This document shows, piece by piece, positions 48,915-56,608 of a stretch of DNA of 57,999 nucleotides (positions are counted from its first letter, which is position 1; every line of letters begins with the position of its first letter). Position numbers and translations under genes: made by a program. The notes beneath the pieces are model-generated. The model was not told the DNA's origin. It was given only the letters and a program-made list of their open reading frames with translations, and did not search any database. This stretch comes from a virus. The stretch is taken from the IMG/VR virus record IMGVR_UViG_3300047322_000965, positions 1-57,999 of that record; one strand, given 5' to 3'.

Positions 48915-48928
48915 GAAAGTTTCAGCTT

Positions 48929-50125
48929 GTGTCTTCCGATTGGATTGAAAAGTTCCTAGACCTAACTTCCGATCTCTGGTCGCCGGAAAGCTTTCGTCTA
49001 TGGGCCGCCATAGGAACCATTGCATCCGTTCTCGAACGTAAAGTCTATACCGATACCGATGCATTCGATCCGCTCCGCCCCAACCTCTACATCATTTTAA
49101 CCGGCCCACCCGCAACCGGAAAAGGCCAAGTCATTACAATCGCCCGCCAACTTCTCGGCTCCGTAAATGGTTTATTCCTCGCCCCCGACAATCCCACAAA
49201 GCGAACCTTCCTAAACGCCCTCCAAAACGCTCTCCGATCCAACATGAACGGTTTCGACCCGTATTGTGCAATGACTGCCCTAGTTCCAGAACTCTCTGTC
49301 CTAATTTCCAAATACGAAAAAGATTTCGTTGCCGACTTAACTCACATTTACGACTCTCCGCAAAAATACACCGCTCCGCGCCAAACATCCGATGACGTGG
49401 ACATTGAACGCCCCACCCTAAACATCCTCGCTGGAACAACCCCCGATGCACTAAACGACATTATGCCAGAAAACGCTTGGGGCCAAGGCTTCTGTTCCCG
49501 CATTCTATTCATCTACGGTGCCCCGGTTAAAAAGTATCGAAACATCTTCAAGAAGAAAGACAATCTCGACACCACCGAACTAGAAAAAGATCTAGCCGTT
49601 TGGTTCAAAGATTTGCACGGCCCGTTCATTTGGGATCAAGACGCAATGGATGCCTGGGATCAATGGTTCAATGTCAACGAAATGGCCCCAGTTCCCAACT
49701 ACCAGCGTCTCGTCAATTACGTTGGCCGCCGCGACGTATTTCCTCTAAAGCTCGCGATGATTTCCGCAGTCTCCGCCGGTCACGGCAACCAAGTAATGCT
49801 TTCCGACTGGAAACGCGGCCTCGGCTGGCTACTAGAAGCCGAAAAAACCATGCCCGATGTTTTCCGCGCAATGGGCCAAAAATCCGACAACCAACTCTTA
49901 ATCGACATGCACCACTTCGTTTGGATACTTTGGAAAAACGAAAACGAGCGTATCATTCTTCCCGGCGAAATATATAGCTTCTTCTCCAAACGTGCCCCGG
50001 TTGAGCGAATTCCCCATCTACTAAAAACCGCCGAACAGCGCGGCTTCCTACTCGGGGCCGGCTTCGGATCAAAAGAAGGCTACAAACCCAACACCCCCGA
50101 CTTTGTGGAAAGGAATTCCCGATGA
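48929..50125 (+). CDS. DUF3987-type replication ATPase
   Basis: 398 residues, GTG start after AGGAAAG. Walker A GPPATGKG (59-66), MTALVPELSVLISKYEKDF, NILAGTTPDALNDIMP and GFCSRILFIYGAP match DUF3987, predicted primase/helicase-type ATPases of phages and plasmids. RHEKL-like basic stretch and a winged-helix C-terminus (GEIYSFFSKRAPVERIPHLLKTAEQRGFL). Likely the replicative helicase or loader working with the prim-pol at 54587. Confidence 0.8.
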   Translation: MSSDWIEKFLDLTSDLWSPESFRLWAAIGTIASVLERKVYTDTDAFDPLRPNLYIILTGPPATGKGQVITIARQLLGSVNGLFLAPDNPTKRTFLNALQNALRSNMNGFDPYCAMTALVPELSVLISKYEKDFVADLTHIYDSPQKYTAPRQTSDDVDIERPTLNILAGTTPDALNDIMPENAWGQGFCSRILFIYGAPVKKYRNIFKKKDNLDTTELEKDLAVWFKDLHGPFIWDQDAMDAWDQWFNVNEMAPVPNYQRLVNYVGRRDVFPLKLAMISAVSAGHGNQVMLSDWKRGLGWLLEAEKTMPDVFRAMGQKSDNQLLIDMHHFVWILWKNENERIILPGEIYSFFSKRAPVERIPHLLKTAEQRGFLLGAGFGSKEGYKPNTPDFVERNSR

Positions 50126-50547
50126 ACGATACAATCTATTACGTAGGGGCCGAAGTCAGTTTCGAATCCAGATTTTTATTATGGAAACACTTTGCCTATG
50201 AAATGCCTCGCCCACATGCCACAATAATCTATTCCCGTAAATGGTTCCCATACAGAACCGCCAAATGTTTTCCATTAATAATCGAGCCGCCATATTGGCT
50301 TGAAGTTTTAGAAGAAAGTTTAGTACTTAGATTTGAAAATCAACGTCTCTCTGAACGATATAATGAATTAAGAAATTTCGGCGCTACAGCCGACCATGAA
50401 TATTTCAAATCTCACATCACAATCTCTCCACCAATATCACCAAACAAATGGGATATAACAAAACTACACACACCCAGATTTCCAATAACTCTATCCAACG
50501 AATATTATGGCACTTGGAAAGAAACCTCAAAAGGAACCCTGCGATGA
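50122..50547 (+). CDS. Acb1-like 2H phosphoesterase
   Basis: 141 residues, ATGA start. Two H-x-T motifs, RPHATIIYS (His32) and FKSHITISPP (His98), lie 66 residues apart, with LVLRFENQRLSERYNELRNFGA between. This is the 2H fold and closely resembles the phage Acb1 group, which cut cyclic nucleotides made by CBASS defence. Known relatives share the 'L-x-L-x-F-x-x-x-x-L-x-x-R-x-x-x-x-x-x-x-G-A' centre. The substrate is inferred. Confidence 0.75.
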   Translation: MNDTIYYVGAEVSFESRFLLWKHFAYEMPRPHATIIYSRKWFPYRTAKCFPLIIEPPYWLEVLEESLVLRFENQRLSERYNELRNFGATADHEYFKSHITISPPISPNKWDITKLHTPRFPITLSNEYYGTWKETSKGTLR

Positions 50548-50759
50548 TAAGCATCAAAGACAAACGAGTCCTAGAATTCGATTACGTAAACTATAAAGGT
50601 GTCGAAAGCCACCGAATAGTTTTAGTTTACGAAATCTACTATGGTGGAAACCAATATCACCCCGACCTTCAATGGTTCATGAAAGCTCTCGATATAAATA
50701 AAAAAGAAACTCGCGACTTCGCAATGAAAGACATGAAAAAGGTAAAGGTGGTAGCATGA
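50544..50759 (+). CDS. 71-aa conserved phage protein
   Basis: ATGA overlaps at both ends. MISIKDKRVLEFDYVNYKGV, then SHRIVLVYEIYYGGNQYHPD and a short end (FMKALDINKKETRDFAMKDM), a pattern (Y-x-G-x-N-x-Y-H-x-x-x-Q-W-F-M-K-A) seen in small phage proteins resembling a WYL-type strand core. Role unknown. Confidence 0.65.
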   Translation: MISIKDKRVLEFDYVNYKGVESHRIVLVYEIYYGGNQYHPDLQWFMKALDINKKETRDFAMKDMKKVKVVA

Positions 50760-51319
50760 AACTCCTCGCCATCACCGGCGTCGCCGGCAGCGGTAAAACA
50801 ACCCTCTCCAACCTACTATTCAATTGCGGCTGGACACAAACGAAGTTTGCAACTCCGTTAAAATCAATGTTATCATATCTCCTTAGATATCAAGGCATTG
50901 ATACTACCACCGCGCACAGAATGCTCGAAGGAGATTTAAAAGAAACACCAACCTTATTTCTAAACAACCGCACTCCACGCTATGTAATGCAAACCCTCGG
51001 CACAGAATGGAGAGATTTAATCGACAAAAATCTCTGGGTCGATGTTTGGAAACGAAATATTATGAATCATCCAAACTATCCCGATATCAAAATCGTAATA
51101 GACGACACCCGCTTTCATCACGAAATCAATACAATCCGCGAAATGGGCGGCATAATAATCCGCATCGAGCGGCCAAACAATCCCAACCAAATCGCCTCAA
51201 CCCATATTTCCGAAATCGAAATGTCCGCCATCGTTCCCGATCTAACCATCCTAAACAACTCGACCCCCGAAAAGATGCTCGACCAACTCAAAACAATCAT
51301 CGATTATACCGGGAGCTAA
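50756..51319 (+). CDS. Deoxynucleoside monophosphate kinase-like protein
   Basis: 187 residues. P-loop GVAGSGKT (8-15), FATPLKSMLSYLLR, TPRYVMQTLGTEWRDLIDKNLWV and IVIDDTRFHHEINTIREMGGIIIRI match phage dNMP kinases. It phosphorylates dNMPs (dTMP from ThyX) to dNDPs. Directly upstream of thyX. Confidence 0.85.
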   Translation: MKLLAITGVAGSGKTTLSNLLFNCGWTQTKFATPLKSMLSYLLRYQGIDTTTAHRMLEGDLKETPTLFLNNRTPRYVMQTLGTEWRDLIDKNLWVDVWKRNIMNHPNYPDIKIVIDDTRFHHEINTIREMGGIIIRIERPNNPNQIASTHISEIEMSAIVPDLTILNNSTPEKMLDQLKTIIDYTGS

Positions 51320-51324
51320 GCCCA

Positions 51325-52347
51325 ATGATAGCCCTCGAAACCATCGCCGACAGCATCGGCGCCAACGCCCCACGCCTTTGGACTGTTAAAACAATATCCC
51401 CAACAATGACCCACCAAGAAACTCTTCGCCATCGAACAATCTATTGCGAGGACGCCCTTCGCGGCGATTTCGATTTCTCTTATTCAGTTTCATCAACCCG
51501 AGCCATTCCGTTCACAAAAACACTCGCCGATGTAAGAACCACACCTGCAAAACCAGTTTTCTGGGGCGGCGAACAGCGCGGAATGCAATCATCCGATGAA
51601 GATTTATCAAACATCAAAATGCGATGTCCAGATGGAGGTTTAAGAACCCCCGATGAAGCTTGGGAGTTATTAGCAAACATAAACGCGGATTGGGCACAAT
51701 GTTTTGCAAATGCAGGCCATCATAAATCAACATCCAATAGAATTCTAAGCACCTACAACCACACCCATTGCCTATGGACAGGAACCGAACCCGGCTGGAT
51801 GAACTTCTTTGGCCTCCGCCTCGACACCGGGGCTGATAAAACACTCCGCGCTCTAGCCGAAGCCCTCTGGAAGGAATGGAACGAACACAAGCCAACAACC
51901 CTCAAACCGGGCGAATGGCACCTACCATTCATCGAAGATCAAGATTACGAAAACACTATTCTATTAAATCCACAATATCCGTTGGAAGTACAACGAAATT
52001 TAATAAAAATTTCCGTCGCCCGCTGCGCCCGCCTCTCTTACGAATCTTTCACAACCAACCGTCGCTCTACAATCGAAGAAGACCTAGACCTTTACCAACG
52101 GCTTGTTGGCGGCCCAATCATCCACGCATCCCCCGCAGAACACCAAGCAACCCCCGATGAATATATACGCAATCCTTCTAGCCCATACGACGCTCCCATA
52201 AACCCAAGTCCAAGCAATTCACGCTATGCCTATTACCAATGGAAAAATCCACAACAATCCGGAAATCTTGGCCCCGGTTGGTGTCAATATCGCAAAATGC
52301 TTCCAGGCGAAGCCCTCGCCCCTCTTCCAAAGGAATATCAACAATAA
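51325..52347 (+). CDS. thyX: ThyX-like thymidylate synthase, long phage form
   Basis: 340 residues from the ATG at 51325 (frames further upstream run through the kinase gene). ETLRHRTIYCEDALRGDFDFSYSVSSTRAI carries RHR and then the S-x-S-x-x-R substrate site. SNRILSTYNHTHCLWTGTEPGWMNFFGLRL is the ThyX flavin-side motif (N-R-x-L ... W-x-N-F-F). It converts dUMP to dTMP using FAD and folate. The C-terminal third is a phage-specific extension. Confidence 0.85.
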   Translation: MIALETIADSIGANAPRLWTVKTISPTMTHQETLRHRTIYCEDALRGDFDFSYSVSSTRAIPFTKTLADVRTTPAKPVFWGGEQRGMQSSDEDLSNIKMRCPDGGLRTPDEAWELLANINADWAQCFANAGHHKSTSNRILSTYNHTHCLWTGTEPGWMNFFGLRLDTGADKTLRALAEALWKEWNEHKPTTLKPGEWHLPFIEDQDYENTILLNPQYPLEVQRNLIKISVARCARLSYESFTTNRRSTIEEDLDLYQRLVGGPIIHASPAEHQATPDEYIRNPSSPYDAPINPSPSNSRYAYYQWKNPQQSGNLGPGWCQYRKMLPGEALAPLPKEYQQ

Positions 52348-52401
52348 TCCCGGCCACCTTCCTACAACCATAACCAAAAACCAAACCCGGAGTTACCTAC
52401 A

Positions 52402-54423
52402 ATGACCAATGCCTGCCTTGTTAATCTCGACAACTATCGCCATATCCGCCTTCCGACACTATACCAAGAACAGACCGGCCTTACCAAATATTCCCGTTGG
52501 CGCGATGACCTCGAACGCCGAGAGTTCTGGCCCGAAACTGTTTTCCGCTACTGGGATTTCATGTCAAACCATATCCTCCACAACTTTGGTTATCTAATTC
52601 CCGAAGCCGACCAAATCGAAATATTCGAAGCGATCTGTGTCGAGCTTGCAGTAATGCCATCTATGCGAGCAATGATGACCGCCGGCCCTGCACTGGAACG
52701 CGATCACGCCGCCGCCTATAACTGCGCCTACGCTCCAATCGATCGCCTAACAACCCACAGCGAAGCATTCTATCTCACAATGTGTTCCTGTGGAGTTGGG
52801 TTTTCTGCTGAACGCCAATACACAAACCGGATGCCCCTGCTACCCGATTCCCTAACCGAGATCAATTGGCGAACCATTGTTGTCGATGACGATAAGATTG
52901 GGTGGGCCGAAAGTTATTTCGACTTGCTAACCCATCTATATCGGGGCGAACTACCACGTTGGGATACATCCCGAGTTCGATTGAAAGGTTCGCGGCTAGT
53001 TACCTTCGGCGGGCGCGCGTCCGGCCCAGAACCCCTAATAGATCTATTCAATCATGCAGTCACAATCTTCCGCGAAGCAATAGAAAACGGTCAACGCCGC
53101 CTAACATCCCTACAACAACACGACCTTATGACAAAAGCATCCGACGTAGCCAATTCAGGAGGCGTTCGCCGTGGTGCAATGATATCACTCAGCAACCCAT
53201 CCGACGAACGGATGCGCGATTCAAAGTCAGGCGAATGGCATCTTCGCAAACCCCACTTCCGCCTCGCTAACAACTCCGCAGTCTGGACAGACCACCCCGA
53301 TTCAATGCAATTCATGGATGAATGGATAGCATTAGTTCGATCCCAGGCCGGCGAACGCGGCCAAATAAACCGCCGCGCCCTCATAGACCAAGCCCGTCGA
53401 ACTCGTCGAATCAACGTAGATATGTGGGGCGACGACTACGGACTAAATCCCTGTGGCGAAATAATTCTCCGCCCCCGACAATTCTGCAATCTTACAACAA
53501 ACATAATTCGAGCCAACGACGGCCTCGGAAGTCTCCTGCGCAAAATACGCCTATCAACAATACTCGGCACCCTCCAATCAACCCTGACCAACTTCCGCTA
53601 TCTCCGACCCGAATGGAAAGCAAACTGTGAAGAAGAACGACTACTCGGCGTCAGCCTGAACGGCATCTTCGACAACCGTTTCATGGCCGGCCTCGATTAC
53701 ATCCGAAACGGAACTTTCACATCAGACGACTTTATCATCGATGGCGTGAAAGTCGAATTACCAAACGTTCTCGCCCGAATGCGCGATACCGCAGTCGCAG
53801 TCAATCGCGATTGGGCCAACCGCATCGGTATAAACCCCAGCGCCGCCATCACAACCGTAAAACCAGAAGGAAACAACAGTAACCTTGTTGATTGCCGCTC
53901 TGGCCTACACGGTGCACACACAAAGAACTTCTACATCCGAACAAACCGTGCAAACAAAGTTGATCGTCTCGCGGCATATATGATAACCCAAGGAGTCTAC
54001 GCCGAAGACGACGTTAGTTCCCCCGAATCCGCATGGGTACTTTACTTCCCAATAACCGTCCCCGCTGGCGCAATCAGCCGTGAAGACTACACCGCAGTCG
54101 AACACCTAAAAATCTGGCAACTCTACCAACTCCACTACTGCGAACACAAACCAAGTGTCACGATCTCCGTCAAGGATCGGGAGTGGATTTCAGTCGGGGC
54201 TTGGGTCTACGAGAACTTCAACATGATAAGCGGTATTGCGTTCCTCCCCTATGCTGGCGGCAACTACCGCCAAGCACCCTACATCACTTGCTCCAAAGAC
54301 CAATTCGATGAACTCGTAGCAAAAACACCCACAACAATCGACTGGTCCGGGTTTAGTGAAGACTCCGACTACACCGAACAAGCAAAAGAACTCGCCTGCA
54401 TGAGCGGGTTCTGCGAAATCTAA
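52402..54423 (+). CDS. nrdJ: Class II (B12-dependent) ribonucleotide reductase
   Basis: 673 residues, monomeric RTPR type. C108 (AYNCAY) and C362 (FCNLTTN) are the redox pair; C351 with E353 in NPCGEI is the thiyl cysteine, 11 residues before C362 as in the Lactobacillus enzyme. C666 and C671 at the C-terminus (CMSGFCEI) are the reducing pair. It makes dNTPs from NTPs using adenosylcobalamin, with no need of O2. The host must supply B12 or the phage must aid it. Confidence 0.95.
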   Translation: MTNACLVNLDNYRHIRLPTLYQEQTGLTKYSRWRDDLERREFWPETVFRYWDFMSNHILHNFGYLIPEADQIEIFEAICVELAVMPSMRAMMTAGPALERDHAAAYNCAYAPIDRLTTHSEAFYLTMCSCGVGFSAERQYTNRMPLLPDSLTEINWRTIVVDDDKIGWAESYFDLLTHLYRGELPRWDTSRVRLKGSRLVTFGGRASGPEPLIDLFNHAVTIFREAIENGQRRLTSLQQHDLMTKASDVANSGGVRRGAMISLSNPSDERMRDSKSGEWHLRKPHFRLANNSAVWTDHPDSMQFMDEWIALVRSQAGERGQINRRALIDQARRTRRINVDMWGDDYGLNPCGEIILRPRQFCNLTTNIIRANDGLGSLLRKIRLSTILGTLQSTLTNFRYLRPEWKANCEEERLLGVSLNGIFDNRFMAGLDYIRNGTFTSDDFIIDGVKVELPNVLARMRDTAVAVNRDWANRIGINPSAAITTVKPEGNNSNLVDCRSGLHGAHTKNFYIRTNRANKVDRLAAYMITQGVYAEDDVSSPESAWVLYFPITVPAGAISREDYTAVEHLKIWQLYQLHYCEHKPSVTISVKDREWISVGAWVYENFNMISGIAFLPYAGGNYRQAPYITCSKDQFDELVAKTPTTIDWSGFSEDSDYTEQAKELACMSGFCEI

Positions 54424-54443
54424 ACCAACATAGGTTGCAATCC

Positions 54444-54587
54444 ATGTGGCTCCGGTTCTGGTTCTTTGGCCACCCCTTCCACATAAAGGGCGTCCGTGTT
54501 TGGTGGTGCTATTTCTGCGCCGGTTGGGGAGTCGATCCAAGCGACGGTTCCGGCTGCCCATTCTGTTACGGAAAAGGATTTCAATAA
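54444..54587 (+). CDS. 47-aa zinc-finger protein
   Basis: MWLRFWFFGHPFHIKGVRVW..., Trp/Phe-rich N-terminus, then CYFCAGWGVDPSDGSGCPFC, giving two C-x2-C knuckles. TAATG link to the primase start. Small zinc binder; role unknown, perhaps with the primase. Confidence 0.6.
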   Translation: MWLRFWFFGHPFHIKGVRVWWCYFCAGWGVDPSDGSGCPFCYGKGFQ

Positions 54588-55525
54588 TGACAATCAATCT
54601 TCCTAACGGACCCGCCCCATTACCAATGTTAAATTTCGCTCAACCAGCAGCAATATTACCAATCGACTCTAAAACCAAACGGCCACGCTGTTTTAGTGGC
54701 GTCTACGGAGCCTCAACCAATCCAAAAACTATCCGTCGCTTATTTGCCGCCGCGCCCGGTTCCATAATAGCAGTTGCAACTGGAACCATATCAGGAATTG
54801 ATGTGCTAGACATCGACCCACGCAACGGCGGTGATAACTGGCTTATTAATAACGCTTGGCTTCTACCACAAACGCTTGTTCACCGAACCCCGCGCGGCGG
54901 TTGGCACATTATACTACGTCACGCAAATGGTATCGGCTGTCCCCAAACACTATCGAAGCTGGGCGTTGATATAAAAGGCGATGGCGGCTATGTTGCTTGG
55001 CCACCATCAACAGGATATAGCATTACAAGAGCCACATCTATTAAAGAATGGCCACAAGAACTATTAGACTTAGTTGAACAATATCCAAAACCCCCACCCT
55101 CCCACGATTTCTCGATTGCCACTCTAAAAGAAACATTAATTGATTGGCCGCAAACAGTTCCCAATAAATGTCCAGAAAATCGATATGCCCAAGCTGCGCT
55201 TCAGAACGCTTGGGCTGAATTAATACGAATGGGACCGGATAGCGGTCGTGGAAGCGCGCTCCATCGCCGCGCATTTATTCTAGGCGGCATGATTTGCAAA
55301 GGTTGGATCAGCGCAATGGAAGTCGCTGAACAGCTTTACAATGCTTCTCTAATTAACGGGCTTGTAGATAAGGATAAACATTACCACGTTTTACGAGAAT
55401 TATTTCGTGGAATGAACGCTGGACTGAACAAACCGTATAATTCGATAACAATCGAACACCCCGAAACAGATACAGTGGAGCGTGGTGGTTTTGGGCACGG
55501 TTCAGCCCTATTAGATGATAGTTAA
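54587..55525 (+). CDS. Prim-pol (bifunctional primase/polymerase) protein
   Basis: 312 residues from the ATG at 54587. IDSKTKRPRCFSGVYGASTNPKTIRRLF, IIAVATGTISGIDVLDIDPRNGGDNWL (the D-x-D catalytic acids), TLVHRTPRGGWHIILRH (catalytic-type His) and GVDIKGDGGYVAWPPS match the AEP prim-pol domain (residues 15-165). The rest is a helical region. It ends VERGGFGHGSALLDDS. It should make primers for PolA. Last gene of the rightward module. Confidence 0.9.
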   Translation: MTINLPNGPAPLPMLNFAQPAAILPIDSKTKRPRCFSGVYGASTNPKTIRRLFAAAPGSIIAVATGTISGIDVLDIDPRNGGDNWLINNAWLLPQTLVHRTPRGGWHIILRHANGIGCPQTLSKLGVDIKGDGGYVAWPPSTGYSITRATSIKEWPQELLDLVEQYPKPPPSHDFSIATLKETLIDWPQTVPNKCPENRYAQAALQNAWAELIRMGPDSGRGSALHRRAFILGGMICKGWISAMEVAEQLYNASLINGLVDKDKHYHVLRELFRGMNAGLNKPYNSITIEHPETDTVERGGFGHGSALLDDS

Positions 55526-55527
55526 TT

Positions 55528-55558
55528 AGAAAAAAAAATTGGGGGCATAACGCCCCCA
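55528..55558 (-). terminator. Strong terminator at the convergent junction
   Basis: GGGGGC-ATAAC-GCCCCC forms a 6-bp all-GC stem at 55541-55557. On the minus strand it is followed by AATTTTTTTTTC, a full intrinsic terminator for the leftward genes at 55579 and beyond. It may also slow the rightward primase transcript, which has no U-run after the stem. Confidence 0.85.
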
Positions 55559-55578
55559 CCCAAACAAACCTCTACCTT

Positions 55579-56172
55579 CTATTTATTAACCAACGAACCA
55601 GCAATTTCACGAGCGGCGGTTACAGCTACATTTTCGCTAGTTTCGTCAACCGGATTTTTCCAAGCAAGATAAATTACACCAACAAATTTATCCGGTGTTG
55701 GCGGGATTGGTATTGCACAACCACGGCGCATTCCGCGCTCCGCAAGCCGTCTTGCAAGTGGCGATCCAAGCGGTGACAGATCAACGCAAATTGGATGTCC
55801 CTCTAAGATTGCTATCAAAGCTCGAACATCGGAAACGGTAACAATAATAGGCAATCGGCGCGGCGAAGGAATAATTGGCCGTTCACCATCATGCCGACGC
55901 GCAGCAATAAACCGCTGTGAATTTTCCCCTAAATCAACTGCCCAGATTTGAATTAAATCCGCATCAGTATCCGTGGTTAGTTTATCAAGCGCTACTGGAA
56001 TATCGGCAACCTTAAGTTCAATTTCACTCGGCGTCAAAAACGCCTCGATCAATTCAGCGCGCCTTTCATATAATGTCCAACCAACACCAAAAGTAATGGC
56101 TAAGATAAATATAGCCATTGCTTTCCAAGGCGTATCCATATACGCCAGCAGTTGCTTCAAAAATGAAGCCAT
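55579..56172 (-). CDS. 197-aa membrane-anchored GAF-like protein
   Basis: MASFLKQLLAYMDTPWKAMA..., with one membrane helix (MAIFILAITFGVGWTLYE, about 19-36), then a soluble alpha/beta domain (DADLIQIWAVDLGENSQRFIAARR ... VTVSDVRALIAILEGHPICVDLS ... FVGVIYLAWKNP) that reads like a GAF fold. This two-part layout is common in phages near tail or lysis genes, but its role is unknown. Last gene of the right-hand leftward operon before the terminator. Confidence 0.6.
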   Translation of the reverse strand: MASFLKQLLAYMDTPWKAMAIFILAITFGVGWTLYERRAELIEAFLTPSEIELKVADIPVALDKLTTDTDADLIQIWAVDLGENSQRFIAARRHDGERPIIPSPRRLPIIVTVSDVRALIAILEGHPICVDLSPLGSPLARRLAERGMRRGCAIPIPPTPDKFVGVIYLAWKNPVDETSENVAVTAAREIAGSLVNK

Positions 56173-56184
56173 GGAGAAACAAGC

Positions 56185-56595
56185 TTACTCCACAAACCAT
56201 CCAGTGGCATCGGGGATAACATTATAACTTGCCCCGGCTGGCGTCACTGGAAGTCCCGTAACCCCCGTATCATAATACGCCACCAGCCTGCTGGTACTTC
56301 CCGACCCAGTATCGATATACAAAATAACCGCATCAATCTCCGCGCCAGTTACCGAGCTTGCAACAACAGTTCCCGATAAGAACGCCGCTAAGTCCGTAAC
56401 CGACTTACTTCCTGCGGCCCCCGTCGAGGCAATGATCGCCGCCCCCGCAACATCCGACAAAAACTCATGGGCATCATTGTAGGTATAGCTGGTTGTATTA
56501 ACCAGCGCCGCCTTAACATTCCCGGTAAGCAAATTTGTATTCGCTCCCCCGGTCATGGTGGCCTTCTTGAACTTCGGATAGATTTTGTTCGCCAT
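56185..56595 (-). CDS. Small phage structural protein (136 aa)
   Basis: MANKIYPKFKKATMTGGANT, then NVKAALVNTTSYTYNDAHEFLSDV, matches a common small virion family ('V-K-A-A-L-V-x-x-x-x-Y-x-Y-x-x-A-H-x-F-L-x-D-V'). Ser/Thr/Gly-rich beta core. AAGGGA precedes the ATG. Related in style to the 137-aa protein at 2410. Confidence 0.75.
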   Translation of the reverse strand: MANKIYPKFKKATMTGGANTNLLTGNVKAALVNTTSYTYNDAHEFLSDVAGAAIIASTGAAGSKSVTDLAAFLSGTVVASSVTGAEIDAVILYIDTGSGSTSRLVAYYDTGVTGLPVTPAGASYNVIPDATGWFVE

Positions 56596-56608
56596 CTACT
56601 GAACTCCC

